Below are positions 1 through 12,286 of a stretch of 64,000 nucleotides of DNA, one piece after another. Below the pieces are notes generated by a model. It saw nothing but the letters and a program-made list of their open reading frames with translations, was not told the origin of the DNA and did no database searches. Position numbers and translations under genes: made by a program. This DNA comes from Taiwanofungus camphoratus (taxonomy: Eukaryota > Basidiomycota > Agaricomycetes > Polyporales > Taiwanofungaceae). Numbering within the stretch: the stretch's first letter is position 1; every line of letters begins with the position of its first letter. The stretch is from assembly GCA_003999685.1 (NCBI GenBank), contig CP021224.1, positions 1,550,001 to 1,614,000 on the forward strand, read 5' to 3'.

Positions 1-1704
1 GTCCACTGAGGTTAACTTAAGAGGCCAAACCATGTTTCGCAAACGCACCAGATGGCTCTAAGTACAGTGCATTTTGTTCGCACGTCTAAGGCCATTGTTC
101 TACAGGCCGGGAACTGGTTTTGCTGTAGTAGAGTGATCTTACCATGCAGCACTAGCCAGACAGAATCTACCAGGGGCACAAGCTCAAGCTCAAGTCCCGA
201 AGCACAATCAACACAGACAGAGATACATTTGCAGGTATAAATGTAAAAAGAGATACAGAGAACTACACTATGTGTGGAAGCAACAGAGCATTTGTCAAAG
301 CATGAGCGCAACATAAGAAAATGAGGGCAACCGGAAGACTATCTATCTATCTCCTCCTGGGCTTTACCCTTGGATCGACAATCCATACCAGATTCCTTTG
401 ATCTTCCGGTATTTTCTGACGATTACCATCCACCTGCAACATCCACAGACCCTCTTGCCTAGAATTTTGACTACTTGTTGCCTTGTCTATTAATCCTGCA
501 TTGGGACTGGTGATAGTTATTGCAAGGGCTCCAGTGCAAGCTAGAGAATGTTTCAAGTAGCAAGGGGGGACCCACAACAGCATCACCGACAATCATGTCT
601 TGAACTCCACAGCCATCTTACCATCTCGGGGTAGAAGGCCAGGGACAGTGTTCACCCACGTACCTTCGTGCCTGCCATCTTCGAAGCCCACAACACCCTG
701 TTCTTTGTGGGGCTTGGTATTGATGAGCTGCGTCGGCACAACGTACGTCTCTAGTGCACAGGCAAATGTCAGCAGTAAGAGCCACTCTGCAGTTCCAGCT
801 GCCAAGATATATATCAATGTCAGTCAACATCTACACAAAACATCAGTACTCACGTGTGGGTATGAAATCCATGGGCACAACTGGTGCTTCTGGTGTCCAT
901 TTGTGAAGTAATAAATGCAGGTCTGATGAACCTGGCATTCAAGAGGATGGATCCCACGTGGGATCAACGGCCAACACTGACAACGATTCAGCAGATGCTT
1001 CAAGTTTGAGGACAGAGGACTGGGGAGTGGAGGGCTGGGGAGTAGAGGGCCGAGGAGTAGAGGGCCGAGGAGTGGAGGGCCGAGGAGTGGAAGGCCCAGG
1101 AAATTGTGCCCCCACACCCTCAGACCTGATTTGAATTGATGGGTCGAGAGGGAGAAGTCGACTGCCATGGGACCTGAGCGGATATACATCAGCATCCATT
1201 TCAATGTTAAAAGTGGGATACATATACCAGAACGCTAGCTGCAAGAAAGAAAATGCATACAACTGTCCAACTGGTGTCACCATCTCAACGTCAATTGTTG
1301 AGACATTGACACTTTTAATGTATCCCAGATAGCCCTTGAACGGACCTGAGATGACCTGGACCATCTGCATAATCCATGGATTATGCATCGGACAGTTAGA
1401 GAATAAGTGCATATCACTCGGTATGCTCTCTGGATTCGCAAAAGTTAGTTGTGGGTCATGCCATGTAATGTCGTCTTGCAACACTTTGACCTGTGAGAAT
1501 GAATGTCAGCAGTTATAGAAGGTTTCAAAAAAAAAGGCGCACACTCTCATCTGTGTGGCGCTCGGCAAATGTCAAGTCTATCGTGTCTACAACTATGACA
1601 ATACCCTCTCACCTGTACTGAGCATCTGCTTGTACTCTCACATTGTCGCCAACTTTGAAGTGGCACTGTAAGCATCTGAGAGGCACCAAAACAATGTCGA
1701 CCGC
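1..1704 (-). pseudogene. Spt5-like gene, copy 1 (3' part only)
   Basis: This is the C-terminal half of an Spt5-like protein. A KOW-type segment lies around 1330-1390 (QVISGPFKGYLGYIKSV), followed by a Ser/Thr/Pro tandem stretch (repeated RPSTP, about 1015-1100) and a downstream exon region ending with a stop at 347. Spt5 proteins bind RNA polymerase II through NGN and KOW domains; Agaricomycetes carry many shorter relatives of unknown role. The N-terminal half, with the NGN domain, is missing because an LTR-type sequence abuts at 1705. The empty target is preserved in copy 3 between 42767 and 42768. An in-frame TGA near 1624, present in all three copies, may be a shared stop or lie in an intron. 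Copy 2 (10000-11357) is almost base-for-base identical. I infer a non-functional fragment. Confidence 0.6.
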
Positions 1705-1852
1705 TGATGAGTCCTGTGGCCTCCTGGGCCCCGAATCGTGATTTTAGGAGCTCTCCTATCCCCTAACAGACCATCCTATGACTCTTCTACAGCCTACGAC
1801 AGGTGGGATAGGTTCCTATAATGTTCCTAACACCTCCTTTTCTTCCTAAACC
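1705..1852 (-). mobile_element. LTR-like terminal fragment
   Basis: This begins TGATGAGTCC directly at the breakpoint in the Spt5-like gene and is the mirror of the end of the LTR-like sequence at 8740-9999. At 1853 it is cut off by an unrelated LTR. It is an old fragment. Confidence 0.6.
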
Positions 1853-2395
1853 TGATACAAACTGGTATCAATGACCGGAAAGCCTTGAACGTGAGGACCT
1901 GGCTACTAAAGATAGTAGTGAGGCTTTATGGACACTGCGTATGTCCTCCTGGGTGAAGTCAATAGAGTTGAGCGAGTACTCAAGTACGAAGTGAGAGGTC
2001 GCAAGATACAAGTATAAGATTGCTAGTGGTAACTAGCTACTTGGTAACCAGATCGAACTTAAGGTCCAACCTACAAAGTACAGGGCCTTATATACGTATT
2101 CTACTCTGTGCACGGACCATGGCACATGGTCTAAGAATCAGTATGAGTAAGCGTAAGTAAGGCGATATGAGTCATCGGGCCGTATTAGCAATCGGTAAGC
2201 GTAAGACGGAATGTGTAAGCGGGGCCCGATATGAGTCAGTGTCTATGAGTAACCGGGGCCCGTACCGTAAGCAGCGATGAGTCACGATGCTGCACGAAGA
2301 AGCTGGGCCTACCCGAGGCCTGTCCTAGAAGCGAAAGGTCACAGGACCGATCCGAGGTCCAACTGATAAGATACGAGATAAAAGAAATTGTATCA
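1853..2395. mobile_element. Probable solo LTR (third family)
   Basis: This 543-bp block has complementary ends, TGATACAA at 1853 and TTGTATCA ending at 2395. It is flanked by AAACC (1848-1852) and CAACC (2396-2400), a candidate 5-bp target duplication with one mismatch. It carries no coding sequence. The short inverted TG..CA ends and length fit a solo LTR. It sits exactly between the LTR-like fragment and the truncated chromovirus. It is unlike the other LTRs in the window. Confidence 0.55.
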
Positions 2396-5300
2396 CAACC
2401 TGTAGATCGATTGGCCGAAAGGGACCCTCACAGTTGACCCGGACAGGATTAAGGAATGGCAGGGGTACTATGCTTGGATCATGGACCAGCCTACCACAGA
2501 CGGCATCCCATTGTGCCGAGCCTCTGCACACGAGGATGATGACGAGCTAGAAACCATCCTATGTGCTTATACAAGGGGAGAAGGGGTCTTAGGCATGTTC
2601 AACGATCAACCGGAACCCCTATTCGATAAAATGGGCCTGCTGCAGCCACCCAAGAAGTCTCAACCATTGTTAGATTGGAACAGCCATGTAAAGGGCTCAA
2701 GACGGTTCATAGCCACCGCCAGGCAGACAAGCGCACCACTGACACCCCCTGAGGAGGGGCCACAGATTGAAGACCTGGTGCCTGAGTACTTGCTTGACTA
2801 CCGGGACCGCTTTGAAAAGGCGGCCGCTGCTCGATTCCCTGATTCAAGACCATGGGACCACACTGTGGAGACAAAGCCTAACTTTGTACCTAGGAAGTGC
2901 GGGGTAATTGCATTGTCCCTAGCAGAACAAGTGGAGATGGACAAGTTCCTTGATGAGAACCTGGCGAAAGGATATCTACGGGACTTGAAGTCACCCATGG
3001 CCTCCCCAGCATTCTTTGTGGCAAAAAAGGATGGTACACTCAGGCCCTGTCAGGATTACCGATACCTCAACAACAGCATGGTAAAAGATGCATACCCACT
3101 TCCACTCATTGGGGAGCTCATCAACAATCTGCAAAAGGCAACCATATTCATGAAGCTGGACCTACGGAATGGCTACAACAATGTACGCATCAGGGAGGGC
3201 GACCAGTGGAAGGGAGTGTTCATGGTGAATCACCACGGAACCAAGAAGCTAGTTGAACCAACAGTAATGTTCTTTGGCATATGCAATGCCCTGGCCACCT
3301 TCCAGCGGCTTATGAATGATGGGTTTCAAGACATGCTCACAGAAGGATGGTTAGCCATTTACATGGACGACATCCTGATCTACTCCGATGATGCTACCAT
3401 CCACCGAGAACGGACATGCCGGGTACTGCAACGCTTGCAGGAGATGGACCTCTTTGTGAAACTGGAAAAGTGTGCCTTTGATGTACAAGAAGTTGAGTTT
3501 CTGGGAATGACCATCACACCGGGACACATCCATATGGACACTGGCAAGCTGCGGGGCATCGATGAATGGCCCATACCGACCAAAGTCAAGGATGTGGAAC
3601 GATTCCTGGGCCTCGCCAATTACTATTGACGGTTTATATGCGGATTCTCGGACATTGCCCACCCCCTGAATGCACTTAAGAAGAAGAGGGTAGCTTGGAA
3701 CTGGTCGAACAAGTGCCAGGCAGCCTTCGAGGCACTTAAACACCATTTTTGTGAGGCCTCAGTACTCACCATGCCCGACCCTGAGAAACCGTTTGTAATT
3801 GAGGCCGATACCTCACTGGTTGCAACAGGTGCAGTACTGCAACAGGAGGGCCCTGATGGGAAACTTCACCCGGTGACATTCCTTTCAAAATCGCTGAAGG
3901 AAGCAGAACGGAACTATCAGATCTATGATAGAGAACTACTGGCAATTGTATGAGCACTTGAGGAATGGCGTCACCACCTGGAGGGCACAAAACACCCGGT
4001 CACAGTTATAACGGACCACAAGAACCTGACATACTTCAGAGAAGCCCAACGGCTAACACGACGCCAGGCACGATGGCAACTGCTGCTATCGCAGTTCAAC
4101 TTACTACTGGAGAATCGAAAGGGTAAACGACTCGTAGTGGCGGACGCCCTATCACATAGACAAGGACATCCAGGGGGTGAGAGGGACAATGAGGACATTG
4201 TCCTCTTACCGGAAACACTGTTTGCAAAGGCAGTTAATGTTGACCTCATCGAGCGCATCCAGCAACACCGAAGTTGTGACAGCATGGTCATCGAGACGAT
4301 TGACGCTTTAAAACGGGGGAAAGTACCACCATTTAAGGGCACTGGATTTGTGCACACAACATTGGCCGATTGGGATGTGCAGGATGGATTGATCCTGTAC
4401 AAAAATCGAATCTACGTACCCCCTAGTGACGACTTGCGCAGAGAAGTTATTCGACTTTGCCATGACACCCCAGCTATGGCCCATCCAGGAGCACAGGGAA
4501 CGTTTGCCATTGTCAGAAGGGACTGGTTCTGGGATGGCATGACCACGTTTATCGAAAACTACGTGAAAGGCTGTGCCAAATGCCAGGAGAATAAGGTCAA
4601 CACGCATCCAACACGACCACCAATGCAACCCATCCCAACGGAACCGAACTCCAGGCCATTCTCACACATCTCAGTCGACTTTATCACAGACCTACCTGAA
4701 TCGCGTGGATCTGACGCACTAATGGTAGTGGTGGACCGAGAACTGTCCAAAGGGATAGTCCTGGTTCCTTGCAACAAGACCATCGATGCAGTAGGAACAG
4801 CCGAGGCACTCCACCAGAACGTTTACCGGCGATATGGGCTACCTGACAGAATCATATCGGATCGAGGCCCACAGTTTGCAGCAACAGTGTTCCGAGAGTG
4901 GTGCAAGCTGACAGGTGTCAAAGCGGCCATGAGCACTGCCTACCATCCGCAGTCTGATGGAAGCACTGAGCGTGTCAATCAGGAACTCAAAGCTGCATGG
5001 AGGATCCTGTGTGCCAACAATCCTCACAACTGGGCAAAGTTTATCCTGGAATTTGAATTCGCACACAATCAGGTGCTGCATGCTGGAAGAAGGGAGTCAC
5101 CATTCAAGCTGATTATGGGATACGATCCAAAGGCAATTGGATCACCAAAGGCATTGGAAAGGTACCCATCAATCAAGGACCGACTCTTAGCCATCGGAGA
5201 GTTCAGAAAGGAAGCACTGGCAGCACAGGATCTAGCTGTGCAGTTGATGGCAGAAAGGGCTCAAACCACATGGCAGCCATTTGAGAAGGGGACACAGGTT

Positions 5301-6551
5301 TGGCTAGAAGCAACTAACCTTCGCCTAAAGACCCTGAGGAAGTTTTCCCCAAAGCGAGTAGGACCACTCAAGATAGCTGAAGTCCTAGGACCACTAACGT
5401 ACAAGCTTCAGCTACCAAGGGCATGGAAGATACATCCAGTATTCCATGCATCGCTGTTGACACTATACAGGGAAACCAAGGAACATGGTCCGAACTTCAC
5501 AAGGCCGCCCTCAGAATTAGTCGATGGCGATGAAGAATATGAAGTCGAAGCCATTCACGGGCATCGTGCCCAACATGGGAGATGGCAGTTCCTGATCAAA
5601 TGGGTTGGATGGCCGAACTCTGCTAATACATGGCAGTCCGAGGTGGACTTAATGAACTCGCCCGACCTTCTGGAGGAATATAAGAAGGTCAACAGGTTGC
5701 CTACAAGGCCCCAGGTCAATGCCCGCTACACCCGGATCTGCAGAGCTGCATACAGCCGACATTCAGCAGAGGCACGGCACTACGATGTCCACTCATACAG
5801 ACCCCCGACAGCTATCCGTCTACTTGAACCACAGCGCAGCAAGGGTACGAGACCTCGCACCCCGAGTACGAGCAAGGCACACACGCGCACACCCATACCG
5901 AAACATTCAGGAGACAGTGCCCCCATTGGCAGCGTCCGATGATCCGTACGATCAGTGGAGGCTTACGCATCGCACTGCCTGGGCCCTGGTGGATGCCGAT
6001 CTACGGCCAGAAATAGACACCCGGCTGTTGGCTTGGCCGGACCTGTGGGAGTTGACGAACATTTACTGGACACTGGTCATTGTCGCGCAAGAGGCTGGCA
6101 GCTTGGCCACACTCAAACGAAGGCAAACAGGCCTTGGGCAAAATGGCAACAACCCAACAACGTGGCAGTTGGCCACTCTCCACATAGATGCAAGCCGAGC
6201 AGCCCACAACCTGCTCGCTGTCCTCATGCGCTCCCCTCTAATGGGTGTCATAGACAACCTGATACCGCCACGACATCAGGCCAGAACACAGGCCCCTTCT
6301 GCCAGTGATGGCCCGTTCAACTCTATCACTGGTGGTGCCCCTAGCTCGACCAGTGGGGGGAACTCCCCCTTCTGCATACGATGTTGACAAATGGGACATT
6401 GGAGTCATGACTGCATGCATACCAGCGACGATGATATCCTTTCTGACCAGTCCGACACCCTCCGACCACGAGCCAGGGTCAAATCAGAACAAGAGGGGTC
6501 AGACGCTGAGGGTTCGATCATCGAGGTGATGAGTCCTTGAGAGGGGGGTAA
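2396..6551 (+). mobile_element. Ty3/gypsy chromovirus 1, 5'-truncated interior
   Basis: This is a fossil Ty3/gypsy retrotransposon of the chromodomain-bearing class. In order I see the region upstream of reverse transcriptase, reverse transcriptase with YMDD (about 3360), RNase H (about 3790-3950), the integrase zinc region and DDE core (about 4450-5000), a chromodomain (about 5540-5690), and a further 3' coding region (5719-6530) with a zinc-knuckle-like cluster near 6375. It ends in a polypurine tract (GAGAGGGGGGTAA, 6539-6551) beside the 3' LTR. Gag, most of the protease and the 5' LTR are missing. It is closely related to the second chromovirus (57955-63417). It is broken, with several breaks besides the truncation. 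Confidence 0.9.
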
Positions 6552-7117
6552 TGTTACAAGGCGGTAATGGTGTGAACATACATTTTCACTTCTCTTCACT
6601 ATACTGGACTAGCAGGTCATGTACACTTACAATTATCACCATCATTCCTGACGGGCTGGCCGTCACCCGCTTAGTTATGGACTGTTCCTCAGAAGGGACC
6701 ACTCGGGCCTCTGACTTATGGACGCTTAGGTGCTGGTACCCGTGGGAGTGAGGGCTGGCTTGCCCTAAACCCACCATAGTACTTAAGAGGTTGGCTCATT
6801 GCACCCCAATCTTGTCCTCCTTAGTTACACTGTGTACTTTGGTGCCGTCGTTACCATTTGTACTTTACGACTGGGCTTAGGCCCCTATACCTTCGTCTAT
6901 TCAACGGGTCGCCTTAGACCATCTATATCCTTGTGACTACACTAGGACTTAGGCTGTGACTTAGCCCGCAACTCTCTCGAGACCGTTGGGCTAGCGGTTG
7001 AAGACTTAGACGTGTACTCATCGTCAGCCAGGCTGACTCCTTGTTTACACTTCACGCCTGACTACTCAACGACTCCCCATCACGGTAGTCACCTACGGGC
7101 GTAGACCCCCCATAACA
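6552..7117 (+). mobile_element. 3' LTR of chromovirus 1
   Basis: This 566-bp LTR runs from TGTTAC to a TAACA end and directly follows the polypurine tract. It belongs to the same family as the solo LTR at 45015-45585 and, more distantly, the LTRs of chromovirus 2. No matching 5' LTR is present upstream. Confidence 0.85.
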
Positions 7118-7120
7118 CCC

Positions 7121-7263
7121 TTTTGAGGAACAGTCCATAACTAAGCGGGTGACGGTCAGCCCATCAGGAATGATGGTGATAATTGTAAGTGTACACGACC
7201 CGCTAGTCCGGTATAGTGAAGAGAAATGAAAATGTATGTTCGCACCATTACCGCCTTGTAACA
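7121..7263 (-). mobile_element. Inverted fragment of the same LTR
   Basis: This segment is the reverse complement of about the first 145 bp of the LTR at 6552, ending in GTAACA at 7263. It lies only 3 bp beyond the intact LTR, giving a head-to-head pair able to form a hairpin. It is a remnant of a second insertion or of a local inversion. Confidence 0.8.
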
Positions 7264-8299
7264 AAATGCAATTGCAAGTCACACAAGTGTGGGGGAAAGC
7301 TAATTGGATACAATGAGTACTGAAAGCATCAACGTTGTGACAATGAAATGGTACATACCTCAGTAAATCCTATGTTTCCTGATGTGTTCACTATGACTTT
7401 CCTACAGAAACAGCATGAGGGACATTTATTGCAGCCACAAGAAACACTTACTGACACAACTCCTGATACAGCTGTTGATGACCTTACCAAAGGAGTCTTC
7501 AACATCACCATGCAAGACAAGGGTTGCACAGGCTCACCATGTGATGCCTTGTGAGAGAGGCATCCAAGTGAGTCAACCATTTCCGGTCACTGATGATTTG
7601 GTCATTAAATCCCCCTGTCCAGCTCAGCAACCAATGGACTATCTGCCCACATTAGAGCATAACAAAATGACATATGAAGAATTGTACTTACTTGACATTG
7701 AGGTCTTGTTGCATGTCAACAACACCACACAGTTGACCAAGGATGCGCTCGCTGCGGCAATAGAGAGTGAAGCCACTTCTTCAACACTGGAGGCACTGGA
7801 GAAAGAGGAGAAATGATTGAAATCTATCTGCTCCACTGTCAGAGAAGCATATGCTGAAGAAGAAGAAACGAAGATGTGCTTACTTCGGGATGCTATGATG
7901 AAATGCATGAATGATCATCTAAAGGATATTAGCAAGTGGAGAGTCCAGGTGTCAGGCAATAAACCAGTCCAAGAAGCAGTGGAATCTGCAGCTCAAGTTA
8001 GTACAGATATGCCTTTCCATCATTGAAAATGAACATAAATTGATATTGACGTACCTAGTCAAATGGTTTAATCATCCGTTGAATAAGATCAACCCCATCC
8101 TCCTCATCTCTATGTGGATCGTGTTGGTCCTGAATGTGCTTGGACATGTTACACACACCTCTTGTAACTTCACCTTACAAATGCTGAAGGTGTTGGTAAC
8201 ATGCACACTGGAACAGGGTAATGGACCCACCTATCAAGAGCAGAAGCTTCTGGATACCTTTTCTCGCGATATTTGCAGTGTAAGGTGAGTGTTTGACCT
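7264..8299 (+). other. Unassigned stretch with coding-like remnants
   Basis: Plus-strand open segments at 7348-7554, 7415-7816 and 7817-8026 encode acidic, helix-prone sequence (for example LEALEKEEK followed by REAYAEEEETKM). They lie in shifting frames with no recognised domain. A stop falls exactly between the last two segments, which otherwise read on in phase. This could be a degraded gene or exons of an unrecognised one. It is flanked on both sides by LTR debris. Confidence 0.3.
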
Positions 8300-8739
8300 G
8301 TGTTACCGGGGGGTTCACCCTGGTAATGCTGCAGAAGCTTGGAGCGGTGTGCAGTGAAGGGTCGAGGAGGAGCGGCAGTGATGACAAGTCACGATCCTCA
8401 GTAGTCTTCAACTACAAGCCCTATGTAGTCACGATAGTCTTTACGGGCTTCTTGGGGTGCAAGAAGATGTGTAAAGAAAAGCGTGTATTGGTACTAATGT
8501 GTAGTACACTTCGGAATGGATGAACAAAGAGAATACGACTAGGGAAACCTCCAGCAGTGGGTCCCTCCTTTATACTGCCACCGCCAACCACCAGGTATAC
8601 TAGCAGCCCCCCAGAGACCACATAAGGCAAGAGGAGTCAGCGGCCCGAAAGTACATAACTACCATGGCGTAAGCGGGGACAGTCGGCCCATCAGTCAATC
8701 TGGGTAAGTAAGGTGTGGAAGGGATGCCACGCATCCATG
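8300..8739. mobile_element. Possible diverged LTR remnant
   Basis: The segment starts TGTTACCGGGGGG, close to the reverse-complement start of the chromovirus LTRs (TGTTACGGGGG), and contains GCGGGGACAGTCGGCCCATC near 8675, resembling their GCGGGGACGGACAGCCCGTC. It is non-coding. The resemblance is short, so this is tentative. Confidence 0.35.
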
Positions 8740-9999
8740 GTGTGACAATCAAAGGGAAAGAAAAAATGAACAAGTCTCTAGTCCTACCCGTCAGTAACAG
8801 ATTGGGGAGTTCGAAGGTGTAGGGGGGTGTACTATGGCCTAAAATGAAGGCTATAGGAGAGTTGTAGGGCTATTCGTAGGACGTAGGGATGACACAATGT
8901 GAGCCTAAGGGTATAACTAAGGTGGAGGCCCACCGGATAGGTGCTATAAGATGTACTGAAGAGTGCGAAGTCACGGCGACTTCATGGATCATAGTGCGTA
9001 GTTTGGAACGTGTAGACGTGGTTCATAGATATATTGCGAGTGTAGACGTAGTTCAAAGATACTGAAACGGAGCTGGGGTGGAGACTTAGGGGCTTAGGAC
9101 CATTCCTAAGGTTGTACTTGTGGTACTTTTCTGAGATTAGAGCTACAGGGGAACTTGTATTCCAAAGGGAGAAGTGTGCACTGAGGGGTCTCTCTCGTAC
9201 ATAGTAAACTACCTCTGACTAAATAGAGGAGCATGAGATGAACTATTCTTGCACAAAGTGATCCTTACAAGTCCGAAATGTGTGCTACAGCGCATGGGCT
9301 CCAAAGTGAACACAAGGAGGATAGGAACTAAATAGGAACTGAAACAGGGGAACTACATATGGTAGAAAGGTGACCAAGTCCATCCATGAGGGCGGGATGA
9401 CTATCCAAGAGCAGCCATGCACTGTGATCAACTATCTTAGTGGGCTAAGAGCGTACAAAGTTTCTAGCAGCGGGACTTGGCCTAATCGGGGTAGGAGGTG
9501 TCCTAAATGGGTGGAGGATCATATGGATGCGCCATAGGAGGGCCTTATGGCATAGGATTGAGACCCATGGGGTGCGCAAGGCTTCCTAAATCCAGCCTTT
9601 GGAACTTCGGACCGTTTCGGAGCCTATCAGAGGTAGCTGCAATCACAAGAGCTAGGAGAGACTTAGCTAAGACTTCTTAGCTAAACCCGGGATGAGTGAC
9701 GTAGTAGCTGGGACCTAGATCCAATAGAACAGTATAGGAGGGCCGGCAGTGTCCAATAGGGGACTTAGCAGGAGTTAGGGACTTTGTGGCTAGCGTTCGA
9801 AACCTCGTAGCACCTCGTGTGACTTTGCAGGACTTCATAGGGTGTTAGAAGGGTTTAGGAAGAAAAGGAGGTGTTAGGAACATTATAGGAACCTATCCCA
9901 CCTGTCGTAGGCTGTAGAAGAGTCATAGGATGGTCTGTTAGGGGATAGGAGAGCTCCTAAAATCACGATTCGGGGCCCAGGAGGCCACAGGACTCATCA
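8740..9999. mobile_element. LTR-like block ending in the Spt5-like gene
   Basis: This 1,260-bp non-coding block begins TGTGACAATC and ends GGACTCATCA, the TG..CA ends expected of an LTR. It ends exactly at the breakpoint in Spt5-like copy 2. No target duplication is seen (CATGG before, GCGGT after), so the outer end may be rearranged. Its last 148 bp are mirrored at 1705-1852. Confidence 0.5.
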
Positions 10000-11703
10000 G
10001 CGGTCGACATTGTTTTGGTGCCTCTCAGATGCTTACAGTGCCACTTCAAAGTTGGCGACAATGTGAGAGTACAAGCAGATGCTCAGTACAGGTGAGAGGG
10101 TATTGTCATAGTTGTAGACACGATAGACTTGACATTTGCCGAGCGCCACACAGATGAGAGTGTGCGCCTTTTTTTTTGAAACCTTCTATAACTGCTGACA
10201 TTCATTCTCACAGGTCAAAGTGTTGCAAGACGACATTACATGGCATGACCCACAACTAACTTTTGCGAATCCAGAGAGCATACCGAGTGATATGCACTTA
10301 TTCTCTAACTGTCCGATGCATAATCCATGGATTATGCAGATGGTCCAGGTCATCTCAGGTCCGTTCAAGGGCTATCTGGGATACATTAAAAGTGTCAATG
10401 TCTCAACAATTGACGTTGAGATGGTGACACCAGTTGGACAGTTGTATGCATTTTCTTTCTTGCAGCTAGCGTTCTGGTATATGTATCCCACTTTTAACAT
10501 TGAAATGGATGCTGATGTATATCCGCTCAGGTCCCATGGCAGTCGACTTCTCCCTCTCGACCCATCAATTCAAATCAGGTCTGAGGGTGTGGGGGCACAA
10601 TTTCCTGGGCCTTCCACTCCTCGGCCCTCCACTCCTCAGCCCTCTACTCCTCGGCCCTCTACTCCCCAGCCCTCCACTCCCCAGTCCTCTGTCCTCAAAC
10701 TTGAAGCATCTGCTGAATCGTTGTCAGTGTTGGCCGTTGATCCCACGTGGGATCCATCCTCTTGAATGCCAGGTTCATCAGACCTGCATTTATTACTTCA
10801 CAAATGGACACCAGAAGCACCAGTTGTGCCCATGGATTTCATACCCACACGTGAGTACTGATGTTTTGTGTAGATGTTGACTGACATTGATATATATCTT
10901 GGCAGCTGGAACTGCAGAGTGGCTCTTACTGCTGACATTTGCCTGTGCACTAGAGACGTACGTTGTGCCGACGCAGCTCATCAATACCAAGCCCCACAAA
11001 GAACAGGGTGTTGTGGGCTTCGAAGATGGCAGGCACGAAGGTACGTGGGTGAACACTGTCCCTGGCCTTCTACCCCGAGATGGTAAGATGGCTGTGGAGT
11101 TCAAGACATGATTGTCGGTGATGCTGTTGTGGGTCCCCCCTTGCTACTTGAAACATTCTCTAGCTTGCACTGGAGCCCTTGCAATAACTATCACCAGTCC
11201 CAATGCAGGATTAATAGACAAGGCAACAAGTAGTCAAAATTCTAGGCAAGAGGGTCTGTGGATGTTGCAGGTGGATGGTAATCGTCAGAAAATACCGGAA
11301 GATCAAAGGAATCTGGTATGGATTGTCGATCCAAGGGTAAAGCCCAGGAGGAGATAGATAGATAGTCTTCCGGTTGCCCTCATTTTCTTATGTTGCGCTC
11401 ATGCTTTGACAAATGCTCTGTTGCTTCCACACATAGTGTAGTTCTCTGTATCTCTTTTTACATTTATACCTGCAAATGTATCTCTGTCTGTGTTGATTGT
11501 GCTTCGGGACTTGAGCTTGAGCTTGTGCCCCTGGTAGATTCTGTCTGGCTAGTGCTGCATGGTAAGATCACTCTACTACAGCAAAACCAGTTCCCGGCCT
11601 GTAGAACAATGGCCTTAGACGTGCGAACAAAATGCACTGTACTTAGAGCCATCTGGTGCGTTTGCGAAACATGGTTTGGCCTCTTAAGTTAACCTCAGTG
11701 GAC
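9852..11703. repeat. Inverted repeat arm, mirrors 1-1852
   Basis: This is the partner of the arm at 1-1852 and essentially identical to it. Its part from 10000 on is also the outer portion of the longer arm shared with 37899-42767. Confidence 0.85.
10000..11357 (+). pseudogene. Spt5-like gene, copy 2 (3' part only)
   Basis: It has the same content as copy 1 on the opposite strand: the end of one KOW region (10025-10100), an intron-like gap, a second KOW region (10320-10400), a Pro/Ser/Thr repeat stretch (10610-10685), and C-terminal exon regions up to a stop at 11357. The upstream half is removed at 10000 by the LTR-like block. It is followed by a 583-bp spacer and FunK1 gene A, the same order as Spt5-like copy 3 and FunK1 gene E. 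Probably not functional. Confidence 0.6.
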
Positions 11704-12286
11704 CGCTCAGTGGACCGCTCAATTTGTGGTGTCTACATATTCTGCATGTGCCAATCACTATCACACCCTGACATATGTAAATCCACATTTATAATATCTC
11801 TTTATGTATTTAGTTGTAGCATATCCTAACATCAGTGAGTGGACAAATTCAGAATAATCCAAGCTTGCATATTCATAAAATTGGGAGAACATATGGGTCG
11901 ATGCCATATAGAACACCACATTTACCATATGCGTAACGCTATCAGGTGTTCACATATTTGAACCGGCAAATGCTATATATTAGAACAATAAGAATTTATA
12001 AATTGCGCCCTAGAATTTATGACTCGTGAATAACATATCTAGAGTTTGCAGAACCATATGCCGCGTGAATAAAGCTCTCAGCATTGGTCACAATATGCAA
12101 TGGTATTTGCCGAGCATATTTTAAGGTGAGATATGGAGTGCCGTCTCCCGTGCTAGAGCGTTTGCTCTGACCTGCGGTCCGTTCATGCTCCTTTGGTCAA
12201 GATATCGTTGTGGCACTGCGGCTGTCCGTAGCTTAATATGAAGCGTTCTTTCGATGAGCTAACTGAAACCTCCCCTGGTTCCGGGT
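11704..12286. other. AT-rich spacer upstream of FunK1 gene A
   Basis: Non-coding. It opens with a short tandem duplication of CGCTCAGTGGAC (about 11693-11717) and is otherwise AT-rich. It should hold the promoter and 5' UTR of FunK1 gene A. The identical spacer lies at 40481-41063 in front of gene E. Confidence 0.6.

Larger units (their letters stand above)
1..1852. repeat. Inverted repeat arm, mirrors 9852-11703
   Basis: Every position pairs with (11704 minus itself) on the opposite strand: 1 with 11703, 1705 with 9999, 1852 with 9852. There is no net indel, and I found only one substitution (in the RPSTP repeat). The arm carries the truncated Spt5-like gene plus 148 bp of an LTR-like sequence, so the duplication happened after that insertion. 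It starts at the window edge and may extend further left. Confidence 0.85.

Noticed and set aside
12-314. 100-residue open frame downstream of the Spt5-like genes (three identical copies)
   Set aside because: Cys-rich, without family features; its triple occurrence only reflects the duplicated DNA.
8740-9999. Intact solo LTR with target duplication
   Set aside because: Ends are TG..CA, but flanking pentamers (CATGG and GCGGT) do not match, so a clean solo insertion is not supported; only an LTR-like block is reported.
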